Shown here: positions 1 to 11,070 of the stretch, piece by piece | How the letters are laid out: every line of letters starts with the position of its first letter | Numbering within the stretch: position 1 is the stretch's first letter | Assembly: GCA_903813345.2 (NCBI GenBank) | Contig: CAIIXF020000005.1 | Span: forward strand, 374,001 to 438,000 | Length of the DNA: 64,000 bases | Reading direction: 5' to 3' | Origin: Owenia fusiformis | Taxonomy: Eukaryota > Annelida > Polychaeta > Sabellida > Oweniidae | Notes under the pieces: model-generated | Seen by the model: the letters and a program-made list of their open reading frames with translations, nothing else | Databases searched by the model: none | Told to the model about the DNA's origin: nothing | Position numbers and translations under genes: made by a program

Positions 1-547
1 AATCTTTGATTATTAACGGGGCATAGTGCTCCTTCCCTTCTTTAAAGCATCAAATAGATCGCGATTGTCTGCGTTTTTCTCCATTGTCGTTTACAGTATG
101 CGAACGTTACAAAAAAGAACCAATACGGGAACAGCGATTATGAGGTAGCGGGCAGATATACTATATCTGCCCGCTCGGAGCGGGACGTAAAGCTATATCT
201 GCCCGCTGATGAAAATATAAGTTTTTACAAACCGGCTTTATGTACCCGTAACACATCCAAGTTGTGGATAAAGGTATTTATCCCACACTTGGACGTGTTA
301 CATGTACATAAAGCAGGTTTGTAAAAACTTGAATTTTCATCAGCGGGCAGATATAGCTTTACGTCCCGCTCCGAGCGGGCAGATATAGTATATCTGCCGG
401 CTACGTCATAATCGCCGCTCGCACATTGATTATTTTTTGTTACGTTCACATAATAAAGTTGTAAATGACAATGGAGGAAAATGCAAACAATCGCTATCTG
501 TTTGATGGTTTAAAGAAGGGAAGGAACATCCGGTTAATCAAAAATTC
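1..547. repeat. Foldback (long inverted-repeat) element
   Basis: Bases 1-262 and about 283-547 are imperfect reverse complements. The outer edge has TTTGATTATTAACGG on the left against its complement near 530-545. The middle has the blocks CTTCCCTTCTTTAAA and CTCCATTGTC, each matched on the other side. The centre (249-302) is itself palindromic around TAACAC...GTGTTA. Each arm also carries short palindromes of the type GCAGATATA...TATCTGC. No coding capacity is seen, so it is probably a non-autonomous foldback or MITE-like element. The left end may be cut by the window edge. Confidence 0.7.
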
Positions 548-890
548 GAGAAAATAAATGTGGCAATATCTTAAAGAACGGGAAAATCAAGCCACGGCCA
601 AAAAAACAAAACTGGACAATACTGGGCAATATAATATATCTACCCTCGGGACCTACATCCCTCAGGCAGATATATTATATTGGCCTCGGGATAATCCCAA
701 TATCCTGAACCTCATATAGGATAATCTCTATTTATCCTATGCCCAGTAGAGTTTTGGAAGGTAAGCTTGTAAGATATATCCTGTATCCTGATTTTGAGGT
801 TTCCATATCCAGAACCTTCATATCTCCCACTCCAGGGCATATCTTCCCATGAAAAAAAATTTAGAAAAAAGATGACAAAAATAAAAAATA
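548..890. repeat. Degraded palindromic repeat debris
   Basis: No gene is seen. Bases 618-695 form an inverted repeat (CAATATAATATATCT against AGATATATTATATTGG) around CTCGGG motifs. The rest has repeated ATATCCTG/CAGGATAT words. It looks like remnants of the same palindromic class found at 1866-2560. Confidence 0.4.
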
Positions 891-892
891 CC

Positions 893-1832
893 AAGGCATT
901 AACATGACAAAATGTCACCACCTAGTTGCTCACAATATCATGAGTTCAATCTTAAGTCAGATTTGAATTTCTGAGAACTTGTAGATGATTTTGAAAATAA
1001 ATTGGTCAATTTGAAGCAAGTTGAAAAAATACCCTTTTTTGACCTTAAGAAGGTCATTGAAGGTGAAATCTCCAATCTAAAAATTTGGTCAATTTGAAAA
1101 AAGACCTTCTTGACCTTGAGAGGGTCATAGATGGCCAAATCTCTTTCGACCTTCTGGGGTCATTTAAAGCAATTTGGTCAATTTGAAGCTAGTTGAAAAA
1201 GACCTTTTTGACCTTTTTTGAACATCAGAAGCTCATTGAAGGTGAAATCTCAAATCAGATTTGAACTTCTGATAACTTGTAGATGAATTTTAAAAAAATT
1301 GGTCAATTTGAAGCAAGTTGAAAATACCTTTTTTGACCATAAGAAGGTCATTGAAGGTGAAATCTCAAATCAAAAGTCAGATATGAACTTCTGATAATTT
1401 GTAGATGATTTTGAAATTTTTTTGTCAATTTGAAGCAAGTTGAAAAAAATACCCTTTTGACCTTTTTTTGACCATCAGAAGGTCATTAAAGGTGAAATCT
1501 CAAATCTAAAATCAGATTTAAACTTCTGATAGTTTGTAGATGATTTTGAAAAAAAAATTGGGTCAATTTGAAAACAAGTTGAAAAAATACCTTTTCGACC
1601 TTTTTTTAAAACTTTTTTGACCTTGAGAAGGTCATTGAAGTTCAAATCTCAAATTTAAAGCCAGATCTGAACTTCTGAAAACTTGTAGATGATTTTGAAA
1701 AAGACTGAAGTCAAACTAAACAGTGTTTGCTAAGTTATTGGAAGTTGTAAGAATTTGTTACATAGACGCTAACTGCCACCACAAAAAACCGGAGACCATA
1801 ATCATATGTCACCACTTTTTGGGGGTGATATA
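893..1832 (-). repeat. Hairpin-end tandem-repeat element, family A, minus-strand copy
   Basis: Read on the minus strand, it starts at 1832 with a diverged hairpin (ATATCACCCCC...GTGGTGACAT). It continues into a 'TATGGTCTCCGG' segment, then several diverged units of about 100 bp (TTGAAGCAAGTTGAAAAA, TTTGACCTT, AAGGTCATTGAAGGT, AACTTGTAGATGATTTTGA read on the plus strand). It ends at 893-921 with the complement of GGTGGTGACATTTTGTCATG and TTAATGCCTT. The same ends occur at 20298-20709 and 61690-63632. No ORF is present. It lies just downstream of the minus-strand BTB gene, in that gene's orientation. Confidence 0.75.
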
Positions 1833-1865
1833 AAAATTGAAAAAATTTAGAAAACTACTGGGTAT

Positions 1866-2560
1866 AGGATAAAGCAGCTATGTATGGTCGGTTTGGATAT
1901 GGGGTTTATCCCTCGTGAGATATGCACATCTACCTTTGGTCCCTCAGGTACAGTGTAGATATAGGGGTTATGCACTGGGAGGTTTTGGATACAGGGAATA
2001 TCCCGAGGGATATACAATATATCTTCCCGAGGGACCGAAGGGACCAAGGGAAGATATATTGTATATCCCAAGGGATATTTCCTGTATCCAAACCGACCGT
2101 GCATAACTGTTGTATTCCATACCTGATGAGGTTTGAAATTATAAGCATGTATCCCATATGCTCTGGTGTGTTTACTTGCAAAATATGTTATCATTTTCAA
2201 AAAAATTCAAATTTTTTTTCAAATTTTTTTTTCTCAATTATTTCCATAATTTTTTTTCAGAATTTTTTTCAATAATTTTTTCAATAATTTTTTTCCAAAT
2301 TTTTATTTTCACATTTTTTTCCCGAATTTATTTGTAAATTTTTTTTTCAAATTTTTTTCAAATCTTTTTTTTAAGCGGGACATACGATTTATATGTCCCG
2401 GAGCTCCGTTGGAGCGGGACATACGAAAAATATTTGCCCGGATATGGAATATATTCCCGGTTGATATGTCCCTGAGACCTCATCAGGTATGGAATACATG
2501 CATATATCCCTCTGGATAAATCCCATATCCAAAACCTCTCAGTACATAACGGTACCCTTA
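1866..2560. repeat. Cluster of foldback elements
   Basis: The core palindrome is at 1966-2110: GGTTATGCACTGGGAGG with TATACAATATATCTTCCC on one side, their complements on the other, centred near 2038. A second inverted pair joins 2113-2132 (ATTCCATACCTGATGAGGT) to 2480-2500 (its complement). Between them, 2190-2372 is T-rich low complexity (runs of AATTTTTTTC). Short spurious ORFs on both strands come only from the palindromes. No gene is seen. Confidence 0.6.
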
Positions 2561-3191
2561 TATATAGATAGAAACAAACATTGTATTTGGCGAGTAACAT
2601 TTCTCAAAGATATTCTATTTAGTTTTTTATATACTGCAGTACAAATAACAGAATATTAATTATGAGCTAAAGTGAATGGCCATTGAACAATTCGTGTAGG
2701 TTAAATTGATCAGTTTATAGAACAGAAAAAGTCAACTTGAACATCTCTGTAAAGAGAAAACTTCCATAAGTGGACCCATGATCCATCCACTAAAGTTATG
2801 TTAAATGCACATTGTAAATGGAAAAACTCAGTGACATTTTTAGGATACCAGTAATGTTCCCCTTGCACAGGTTTTACTGTAAATGGTCATAATGGTACAA
2901 ACTGTCTGTAAATTCATTCATTTACAAATATGAAATGAAAAATGGCAATGTTAAACACAACTAAAACATTTTTACAATTAGAACAATATTCTTGTTACCA
3001 GTCTCTTGTATTCCGAGTTGAAAATACTCTACTTTTGAAAATGGTAATATTTGTTAAGGGAAAATGTCAAAAATAAGACTCATAATCTAGGCTATCTTGA
3101 ATATCTAATAGAATACACTAGGTATACTAATATTGGATGGATTGAAATGAAATTGGCACTTTGCTTTTGCTACTAAGTCCGTTATTAAAAT
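2561..3191. other. AT-rich stretch, probable 3' UTR and downstream of the BTB gene
   Basis: No ORF or clear repeat is seen. On the minus strand this follows the BTB-Kelch stop codon, so at least the part nearest 3191 should be its 3' UTR. I did not find a convincing AATAAA on the minus strand close to the stop. Confidence 0.3.
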
Positions 3192-5543
3192 TTAGAAATA
3201 CTCCATATCATCAGAGTTTTCTTCATCTTCGTCACTGTTGTCATCATCATTGAACAGTAACCATGGAAACAGCCCACCAATACCACCATACCTAGGGGGT
3301 GGAGAGTAGGACTGGTACTCTTCATCAGAGTCATAGTAACTTCGTGTCCGTTTAGGAGAGTTCTCAATGGCAGCCAAAGCCGCAGCCCTGTCTTTGGTAC
3401 CAAGAGGATAATGCTGGAATTTTCTTGAAGCGTACTGGCTCTCTCTGAATTCCATAGAGCTGAATGGTTGGCTTTCAATCACTGATTGATCCATTTCAAT
3501 TTCTTTGAATGTACTGAGCAAGTCGGTTGGCACATCGAGGATTGAATAATCATGTATAGTGAGAGATTTCTTGGAAGGAGGGGGTGATGGAAAAATTTGA
3601 CATTCCTGGGTGTTGAAACAGAATATTCCAAAGCAATTGCATGCAGCTGTTTTCAGTGTAACGCGATATTCATCGTTTGGTGTAAAGACATGCGCACTAC
3701 TACTCTGGAGGTAATCCAACTTCAAATACTCAAACTCATTCTGTATTTTGTGTTTACAAAACCTCAGATTAGTCTTCCTATTCCATGTTTTAGCCGCAGT
3801 ATTGTAAACTACACAATAATTTTGATCTCTTGCAGCAACTGTAATATTTGGATATGAATAGCTCAAAGAGAGCTTTGAGTGATCGTACATTAATTGAACC
3901 ATAAAGTCCTTCAGCACTTGGTCAGTCTTCGCTTTAGGACCACCTTTAATGTTGACAATTGTTTCGATTATCTTATCAGACTCTGTGTTGAACTTTAAGA
4001 TATGGAGTCCACGCTTCTTGGTTCTGTTCTTTGTAGATACAAGTAAGTAAAGGTCACTTGGCTTTTCGCCTGAAGCATGTGAGATTGATATAGATGTTAC
4101 ATTGTTAGGTAATGGAGATTCGTAGCATACTTTCCATTCTTTCTTCTTCTCCACATACCTCATCAACTGAACCGTCTTTTGTTTAGTGTCAGAGTTGGAT
4201 TTGGAAGGTCTCCCAGAGTAACCTGGTTGATCATAATCATGGTAGTCGCCACACTTTACACATTTCTTCGCACGACCTTTCCCTGACCCCTTAGATTTTC
4301 TGGTAGAAGCATTTCTTGTTGTTTTTTTGTTTTCTGCAGTGACAACAACAAAGCAGTAGAGAGCCTGATTGTGTATGAAGACCTCCCTGACATTGTCACT
4401 ATCAGGTAACTCAGCAAATCTATATGATACTCCAGTATCAAGACTCGTTGCGGATGTAGCAGTGCTGGAAAACCTTGAACAAAAGATGAACCGATGATCG
4501 ATCATACCCATCAGGGTGCTCCTTCTTTCATAAGTGCCTAATCTATCAGGATGACCCAATGCTTCCTTCTTATCTATAACTATTGTCTTTTCCAACCATT
4601 TCTTGGTTGACAAGTCAAATAGAGTCACCTCCTCTGTGTTAGCAACTTGGTCGGCCATTCTTTGAGTTGATCCTGTCAATGCCACCATACATTTATGTGT
4701 ATGCACCGAGTCTGAAGCTGTCACTACCTTGTCCTTTGCTTTCTTAACTAAGTGTTCGATAGTTGAGAAAGTGGAGCCATCTTTCTTCAATTCTGAGTAC
4801 TCCAACTCATCAAGTGATTTCCACTCAAATGCACCCACAAGCTCCTCTAACTTTGAGAGACGTTCATCTTTTTTCTCATTCACCCAACGCAACACCAAGC
4901 TTATAAGCTGGAAAGTGGAACAGTGACGTACAGTGTCATCTTTCAGCAACTTTGACAGAAACTCAGCAGGGACATTCAGAATTTCATCTCCATTAATGAC
5001 TACATCGTGGAACCTGTCATTGACTAGACGCTGAGCAACATTTCTCATATTGGTGAGCTCATACAGATTGGCGAGAGCAAGGGTTTCGAGACAGTTACTC
5101 AATGTCAGATTCATTAGGAGATGCTGACTACAGAACTCTTGTATATCTTTGATCAACAGAAGAGATGATATGGCAAGAATCTCTTCAACCGAATGTTGAG
5201 ATATCACCATGTGTCCTGTATAGATAAAATTGATTATCTCATTCAACGAGCTGAAGTCCGTCACAGTATGGGACATATCTATCGTCATTGACCCACTGTG
5301 GCTCTCCTGTGCCAGACGTCCTTCCAAAAAGTCACTCGTGAGCATGGTTTGGAAATATGGGCTTTTGGCAGTCATCACACATTTATGAGTAGCCACTTTG
5401 TCATTGCCGACCTTCAGATCCAAGTCACAGTTTTCTGGATTATCTCGTTGCTTATTTAATAGTGTCACTAAATCCAGAGCACTCCCCTTCTGATCACTGA
5501 TGCAGTATTCCATGATACTATAATCCACCTTACTTTGCGTCAT
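3192..5543 (-). CDS. BTB-BACK-Kelch-like protein
   Basis: A 783-codon single coding exon. The first in-frame ATG is at 5543; the four in-frame codons before it (from TTG at 5555) are not needed. An intron acceptor lies just upstream: minus-strand TATTTTCAG ends at 5569, leaving a 25-base 5' UTR on this exon. Residues about 20-145 form a BTB/POZ domain (DLDLKVGNDKVATHKCVM, then SPYFQTML and the FIYTGH segment). Residues about 150-250 look like a BACK domain ending in an RWVNE-type helix. The rest resembles degenerate Kelch blades (for example VTLFDLSTKKW). A basic low-complexity insert with a CVKC pair sits near residues 420-450, and the tail is strongly acidic (DDDNSDEDEENSDD). BTB-Kelch proteins often act as Cullin-3 substrate adaptors; that role is only inferred here. 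At 783 residues it is longer than the usual 550-650. The Kelch repeats are weak, so subfamily is left open. Confidence 0.85.
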   Translation of the reverse strand: MTQSKVDYSIMEYCISDQKGSALDLVTLLNKQRDNPENCDLDLKVGNDKVATHKCVMTAKSPYFQTMLTSDFLEGRLAQESHSGSMTIDMSHTVTDFSSLNEIINFIYTGHMVISQHSVEEILAISSLLLIKDIQEFCSQHLLMNLTLSNCLETLALANLYELTNMRNVAQRLVNDRFHDVVINGDEILNVPAEFLSKLLKDDTVRHCSTFQLISLVLRWVNEKKDERLSKLEELVGAFEWKSLDELEYSELKKDGSTFSTIEHLVKKAKDKVVTASDSVHTHKCMVALTGSTQRMADQVANTEEVTLFDLSTKKWLEKTIVIDKKEALGHPDRLGTYERRSTLMGMIDHRFIFCSRFSSTATSATSLDTGVSYRFAELPDSDNVREVFIHNQALYCFVVVTAENKKTTRNASTRKSKGSGKGRAKKCVKCGDYHDYDQPGYSGRPSKSNSDTKQKTVQLMRYVEKKKEWKVCYESPLPNNVTSISISHASGEKPSDLYLLVSTKNRTKKRGLHILKFNTESDKIIETIVNIKGGPKAKTDQVLKDFMVQLMYDHSKLSLSYSYPNITVAARDQNYCVVYNTAAKTWNRKTNLRFCKHKIQNEFEYLKLDYLQSSSAHVFTPNDEYRVTLKTAACNCFGIFCFNTQECQIFPSPPPSKKSLTIHDYSILDVPTDLLSTFKEIEMDQSVIESQPFSSMEFRESQYASRKFQHYPLGTKDRAAALAAIENSPKRTRSYYDSDEEYQSYSPPPRYGGIGGLFPWLLFNDDDNSDEDEENSDDMEYF

Positions 5544-5568
5544 CTTTACTTTCAATGCTTAGCCAGAC

Positions 5569-6182
5569 CTGAAAATATAAAAGACCACGTGGAATTAAAT
5601 AGGCAAGTATCTGATAAAATTAGAAAATAGAAACAAAATGGTCAGTATTGTTATTGAAAATTAGTTGGATTTACACTTGACTATCTTCAGAGCTCTAATA
5701 TGTAAAATTTTAGACCTCTTAAGACATGTAAGATTACAGTTATGTGTATAGATTAACAATTTATTTCATCATTTAAATATTTTAATGCATAAAAGCTTGC
5801 CAATCGCCTTACTGGCATTATAGGCTAAGCTGAACAACATTAATGTAAATGTATGCAACAAGGAAGCATAAAGGCAAGATGGGTAAAAAGGTGGGAAATT
5901 GGACAGGCTTGGGTTGTTCATGTGTCATGGTCTCAGTGAGGGAGTAGTGGGAATAGGTAATACTTGCATGGAGGGTCCCATAAAAATATCACTATAATGT
6001 TATGTGTTCTTTATCAAAGAGTTGGCAACAAGAGCAAAAAGTTCATTATTTTGTGCTAAGGATAGTATGTCACTCCCATATTTCGAAAATCTATAAATTG
6101 ATTTTTATTCTTAATGGTTATAGGCTTATAAGTCTAAACAAGTGTGAGAAAAGTGTTTCTATTTTGTGTAATGTTTGGACAA
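5569..6182. other. Intron or upstream region of the BTB gene, no feature seen
   Basis: On the minus strand the BTB coding exon is preceded by an acceptor at 5569-5571, so this stretch should begin as intron. The upstream non-coding exon and promoter were not located. The sequence is AT-rich without a convincing ORF. Confidence 0.3.
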
Positions 6183-6510
6183 AAATCTTTTTTTGACCTT
6201 GAGAATGACATTGAAGGTAAATCTATAGTCAGATTTGAACTGTTGAGAACTTGTAGATAATTTTGAAAAAATAAATTGGTCAATTTGAAGCAATTTCAAA
6301 AAAGACCTTTTTGACCTTTAAAAGGTCATTGAAGGTCAAATCTCAAATCCAAAGTCCTTCTGATAACTTGGTTATCAAAAAAATTGGTCGATTTGAAGCA
6401 ATTTGAAAAAAGACCCTTTTTACCTTTTTTTACCTTGAAAAAGGTCATTGAAGGTCAAATCTTAAATATAAAGTCAGATTTGAAGTTCCGAAAACGTGTA
6501 GATGAAAATT
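6183..6510 (-). repeat. Internal-unit fragment of family A
   Basis: It contains three diverged units of TTTTTGACCTT, AAAGGTCATTGAAGGTCAAATCT and GAACTTGTAGATGA. These match the internal units at 893-1832 and, in reverse orientation, 61690-63632. Neither terminal hairpin is present, so this is a truncated minus-strand copy. Confidence 0.65.
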
Positions 6511-6689
6511 CATTGTCCAAATAGCTCTAGTTTGCGATGTCAAACACAGAGGATGACTAGAACAAGTTTAGGAAATAATTCAGAATCTGAGAATCTCCAG
6601 TGTCAAAAGAAAACACAACCCTGGAATGCACCAATGAGATGATGTTCAATTTTTGAAATTTTTCTGAAATTTCACAATAATCTAAGCTT

Positions 6690-7041
6690 AGACTACTTTC
6701 CAAACTCCCATGCAGTGTCTCGGAATAGACACTGCGGCGGGCAGATGAAGAAATCATCAAAATCTGGAGAAGATGGTCCCCGTTTTCATCACAGATGTAC
6801 TCAATTTTCACACAACTTATAAAATATATATTCTTTTACGTTCCCCAATCATTATTTTGTCGAAATGTTTAAAATGAAATATATGAAGAAATATCTGCGG
6901 CAGGATTTAGAGTTAAAAGTTTTGCTGATAATGTTTCACCGCACGCACAATCAAACCAATGAACTTTTCTTACAATCACGAGTGAAACCAGCGTGAGATA
7001 AGAACCAATCAGGTAAGTTGTTTATTACAAAGTTGCCATGC
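6690..7041 (+). repeat. Hairpin-headed repeat, family E, copy 1
   Basis: It starts with a 9-bp stem hairpin at 6712-6735 (GCAGTGTCT...AGACACTGC), then CGGCGGGCAGA. It is collinear with 8590-8975: shared words include CATCACAGATGTACT, CACACAACTTATAAAATATAT and TTGTTTATTAC. The 3' terminal part present in copy 2 is missing here. No coding potential is seen. Confidence 0.6.
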
Positions 7042-7244
7042 TTACGATACAAGGGCATAACGCCTGGTACGCACTACGCACTCACAGGCGTACCAGATGG
7101 TTTCAAATTGCACCAAAATACAACCAAATTCCAAAATTTTCCTCGGGGGAGAACCCCACAGACCCCCCTGATTCCTGAATGCTTTTTTACTTCTCTCAAC
7201 TCTTGCTCCCATGCGGGCTCCTGTGGTGGCATACTTAGAAAAAT

Positions 7245-8005
7245 CACATGCTATCTATTGCAAGACTTATGCCTGGCACAACCGTCACCATGTTATTAAG
7301 TGTTTTAAAGTTTCGCAAGGATCCTGCCATGACCGTGGTATTGTTATCGTGAAAGCCTGGTATAACCGTGACAATGCTATATTATATTACAATGCATAGG
7401 TTCATGGAAGGTCAGGATACTACAATGACCGTGGTAATGTTAAGGTCTTATATGACTGTGGCAATGGTTGTATTGTAAGGCCTGTCATGACCGTGGTAAT
7501 GTTAAAGCCTGATATGACAGTGACAATGTTCACATTCTTGAATGAGATTAGAATTACAGTTTGTTGAAATGAATTATGAGTTAAAGTAGTGGTACATGTA
7601 GTAGTAGTCTAGATTTACATATTTAACGTAGATAAACAATGAAAATTTTCATAACGGTATTCTCATGCTACTAAATGTAATTTAATATAATCATTGTCAC
7701 GGTCATACTGTGCTTTAACATTACCACGGTCATGACAGGTCTTACAACCATTGCCTCAGTCATATAAGGCTTTTACATTACCACAGTCATGACAGGCCTT
7801 GCAATATAGTATATCAATGTCACAGTCATATCAGGCTTTAACATTACCACGTTCACGACAGGCCTTGCAATATAATATAGCATTGTCACGGTTATACCAG
7901 GCTTTCACGATAACAATACCACGGTCATGGCAGTATCCTTGCGAAACTTAAAAACATGGTGACGGTTGTGCCAGGCATAAGTCTTGCAACAGATAGGGTC
8001 TCAGA
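7245..8005. repeat. Large inverted repeat (CATGACCGTGGTAATGTT motif)
   Basis: The left arm (about 7245-7530) and right arm (about 7695-8005) are reverse complements. TTGCAAGACTTATGCCTGGC at 7258 is mirrored at 7970-7990. Each arm repeats a unit of about 55 bp built on 'GACCGTGGTAATGTTAAGGCCTGATATGAC' words. The loop is AT-rich and has no ORF. It is likely a non-autonomous DNA element. Confidence 0.65.
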
Positions 8006-8158
8006 AAAATAGCGCTACGGCCATGTGATAAACGATCTGTCCGCCGCAGCATGGGCTCATGGCCGCAGTGACATGTTGAAGACTTCTATCACTGATAAAT
8101 TATATATCTGCTTTGATGGGCTTATTAGCCTTTAGCAGATTATTGACATAGACATAGG

Positions 8159-9351
8159 ACTGCACTTATCCTGTTCCCGGACTATAGTCCTGTACTGAGC
8201 CCATACATTTGCCTGTACGATTGCAACTTGGGAGAATTATCTACGCCCCTTCCACTTAAGAAACCTACCTCAATGCATTCTAGAACTCAAAATGTTACTT
8301 CTAATATATTGGAACCGCCGATTGTCTGGGTTATTTGGCAGAACGAGGTCTTTTTGTTTCTTATGGCTCTTTTGGTCGAAGTTCGATTAAGATGGCGGTT
8401 ATAACGAAATTTCCCGAACTCTTCCGTAATAGCACGAACTTGGTTTTTCGTTACGTCACTTCCGTGTAAAATGGATTTGTTTCCGGTAAGAAACATTGTT
8501 TAACCATTCGGTATACAGTTAAGAGCATAGGATGTCGACATGGCAGTAAATATTGAAAATATTGTCCGAAATTTTCGAAATTCCCTCTTACCCGAACTCC
8601 TATGCAGTGTCTCGGTATAGACACTGCGGCGGGCAGATTATGAAATCCCCAAAATTTGGGGAAGATAGTCCCCCTTTTTGTCACAGATGTACTTGTTTTT
8701 CACACAACTTATAAAATATATGTTATTTTATGTTCATCAATAATTATTTTGTCAAAATATTCCAAAATCCATGAAATATAAGAGCAAATCCCCGCGGAAG
8801 GAATTCTGAGTAAAAGTTGTGTTGATAAAAGTTTACCGCACGTGTTGTTTATTAGTTAATACGCGCAATTCAACCAATGAAATTGTCTAAATTTTACAAT
8901 CACACGACCTGAGCATGGGACTAGAACCAATCACGGCAGTTGTTTATTACGATGTTACCATGCTTACGGTGAGACACCTGCCCGCCGCAGTGACATATCA
9001 CTGCACGGGAGTTCGCCTCTTACCGGAAACATATCCATTTTACACGGAAGTGACGTAACGAAAAACCAAGTTCGTGCTATTACGGAAGAGTTCGGGAAAT
9101 TCCGTTATAACTGCCATCTTAATCGAACTTCGACCAAAAGAGCCATAAGAAACAAAAAGACTTCGTTCTGCCAACTAACCCAGACAATCGGCGGTTCCAA
9201 TATATTAGAAGTAACATTTTGAGTTGTAGAATGCATTGAGGTAGGTTTCTTAAGTGGAAGGGGCGTAGATAATTGTCCCAAGCTGTAATCGTACAGGCAA
9301 ATGTATGGGCTCAGTGCAGGACCATAGTCCGGGAACAGGATAAGACTGCAC
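8159..9351. repeat. Foldback element with 335-bp arms
   Basis: The arms are 8159-8491 and 9018-9351. Both carry, in opposite orientation, TTATCCTGTTCCCGG, CTACGCCCCTTCCACTTAAG, CGAAGTTCGATTAAGATGG and GTTACGTCACTTCCGTGTAA. The central 520 bp holds a complete family E element. A spurious ORF of about 88 codons lies in the right arm and should not be annotated as a gene. Confidence 0.75.
8604..9003 (+). repeat. Hairpin-end element, family E, copy 2 (complete)
   Basis: It begins with hairpin GCAGTGTCT...AGACACTGC (8604-8627) followed by CGGCGGGCAG. It ends with the complement CTGCCCGCCGCAGTG (8978-8992), which overlaps a 3' hairpin CAGTGACATATCACTG (8988-9003). The 5' terminus and subterminal 3' sequence are therefore mutually inverted and followed by a short hairpin. 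That is the plan shared by families A-D. It sits in the loop of the foldback at 8159-9351. Confidence 0.6.
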
Positions 9352-10593
9352 GGGAGTTTGGCTACTTTCAACTTTGAATTTTCAGAAAATTTTCATGGAT
9401 GTCAATGTCATGAAAAATCAGGCGATGAAACATTTTTATTTTTCATACGTTTACAGAATCATGACACATATCACCGAATGAGTCGGTCCCTGTTAATACT
9501 CACAAAGGCAGGATATATTTCGAAATGTTTTCTTCAGACGGATCAACGTTGTAGATAAGAGATGAACGTGCTTGGTTTCGTTTGCCAGTTTGCACTCGTT
9601 TGGCGCCGGAGAGCTCTCTAACCTGAAGGTGCGATTTATCAGAACTCTTCAAACTGAAGGATTAAACACGTAAACCTCGACGGAAATTCAAACCTCGTAA
9701 ATGTTGTTTTCTTCCCTGAGATACACTCTGTTATCTGAATTATGGTAGGGAATGTAAAGCTCAAGCAATGTAGTATATTTTTCCTTGGATGGATAGCATA
9801 TGGATCTTTGTATTTACTAAGAAAACCAGTCGGAATCGTAAGTTCAGATTTTTTTTTCATGTTTTTTTAATTTTCGTTATTTTTAGGCTAGGCTTACCAT
9901 AGGCCCCGGGCCATAGGCAGTGGTGTAGCCAGGATTTGGTGACCGGGGCTTCTATTTTTATGTTATTCACAACCCCCCCCCCTCATTAGGGTTTCTCAAA
10001 TAATGCAATTTGTACAATTACACTCCCTCCAAAAGTTTGGCAATCCTAACTAACCTTACTTCCTGCGAAAGCTATTTGGATTTTGATATAATAGCTTTAC
10101 TCGAGTCTCTAGCTTACAGCTAGACGGGACTTCACTGATTTCGTATGTACTGTGCTACACGCACCTACACGCACCTAGAACTCATTTTTAATAAATTTTA
10201 TAAATATTTTTAAGAATATTAATCATATTTAGGATGAAGCGTTGCTTGCCTGGATTTAGATATTTCAAAATTTCATTTCGGAGTTTGAAACATGATGAAA
10301 TTTTCTCGCTGTAGCTAAAAATGGCTTCCGGTTCTGGACGTGAATAAAATTTGAAATTATTCTCGCTTAAAGAAATCAAATATAACAATAGATTCAGACA
10401 GGGATGTGAGCTGATGTTCTTCAAATCTATACATAAAGGTATATTTCATATTATTATGCCATATTTACTGTGCGTGTGACACAATGATTTACAATATTTA
10501 TAATACTAAGGCAGCTCAATCTTCCTCCTCAAAGCCGGAATATAGAGAAGGCTTTGGACCGAAGTAATAATAGCTTTCCCACGGAGCATTTGG
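9352..10593. other. No gene seen; fragments of G/C-run repeats
   Basis: Bases 9890-10060 carry a TAGCCAGGATTTGG...GGGG and CCCCCCCCC repeat. It is related in inverted orientation to 12960-13235 and similar to the element at 49741-50121. The rest is AT-rich without a convincing ORF. Short ORFs here end quickly and resemble no family I know. Confidence 0.35.
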
Positions 10594-11070
10594 ACAGCTC
10601 AATGATCGTGACCTTTGAAATCGAATTAAGTCGATCCGCGGCTTACTTTTGGTCTCTAACTGTGTCTTACATCAGTATCATCAATCCGTGTAAGTATTGG
10701 AGCGCTGGTGTACTTCTTTTTCGATCAAGACTTGTAATTGTTAGTCGAGTGAATCGTTTTACTGCCAAAATCCAATATGGCGGTTTCTGCTCGGACATTT
10801 TCGTAAATCTCCGGAGGTTGTCCGAACCTAACTAATTCTCAAAATTCATTTCGTTCGTTGCGTATCTCGCACCTAGCAAACCGCCATATTGGAAATAGGT
10901 CTGTAAAACTTTAACTCGATGAACAATTTACAAATCTTGATCGAAAAAGAAGTACTCCAGCGCTCCAATACTTACACGGATTGATGATACTGATGTAAGA
11001 CACAGTTAGAGACCAAAAGTAAGCCGCGGATCGACTTAATTCAATTTCAAAGGTCACTATTGATCAGCTG
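10594..11070. repeat. Foldback element with 190-bp arms
   Basis: The arms are 10594-10786 and about 10886-11070. Matching words in opposite orientation include GACCTTTGAAATCGAATTAA, CCGCGGCTTACTTTTGGTCT, CTTACATCAGTATCATCAAT and GTACTTCTTTTTCGATCAAG. The core carries CCAATATGGCGG and its complement. No coding capacity is seen. Confidence 0.75.

Noticed and set aside
5544-5555. TTG-initiated N-terminal extension of the BTB-Kelch protein
   Set aside because: An animal gene would start at the ATG at 5543; the four preceding codons are 5' UTR next to the splice acceptor.
9105-9371. 88-codon minus-strand frame
   Set aside because: It lies entirely in the right arm of a foldback; the homologous left arm breaks the frame.
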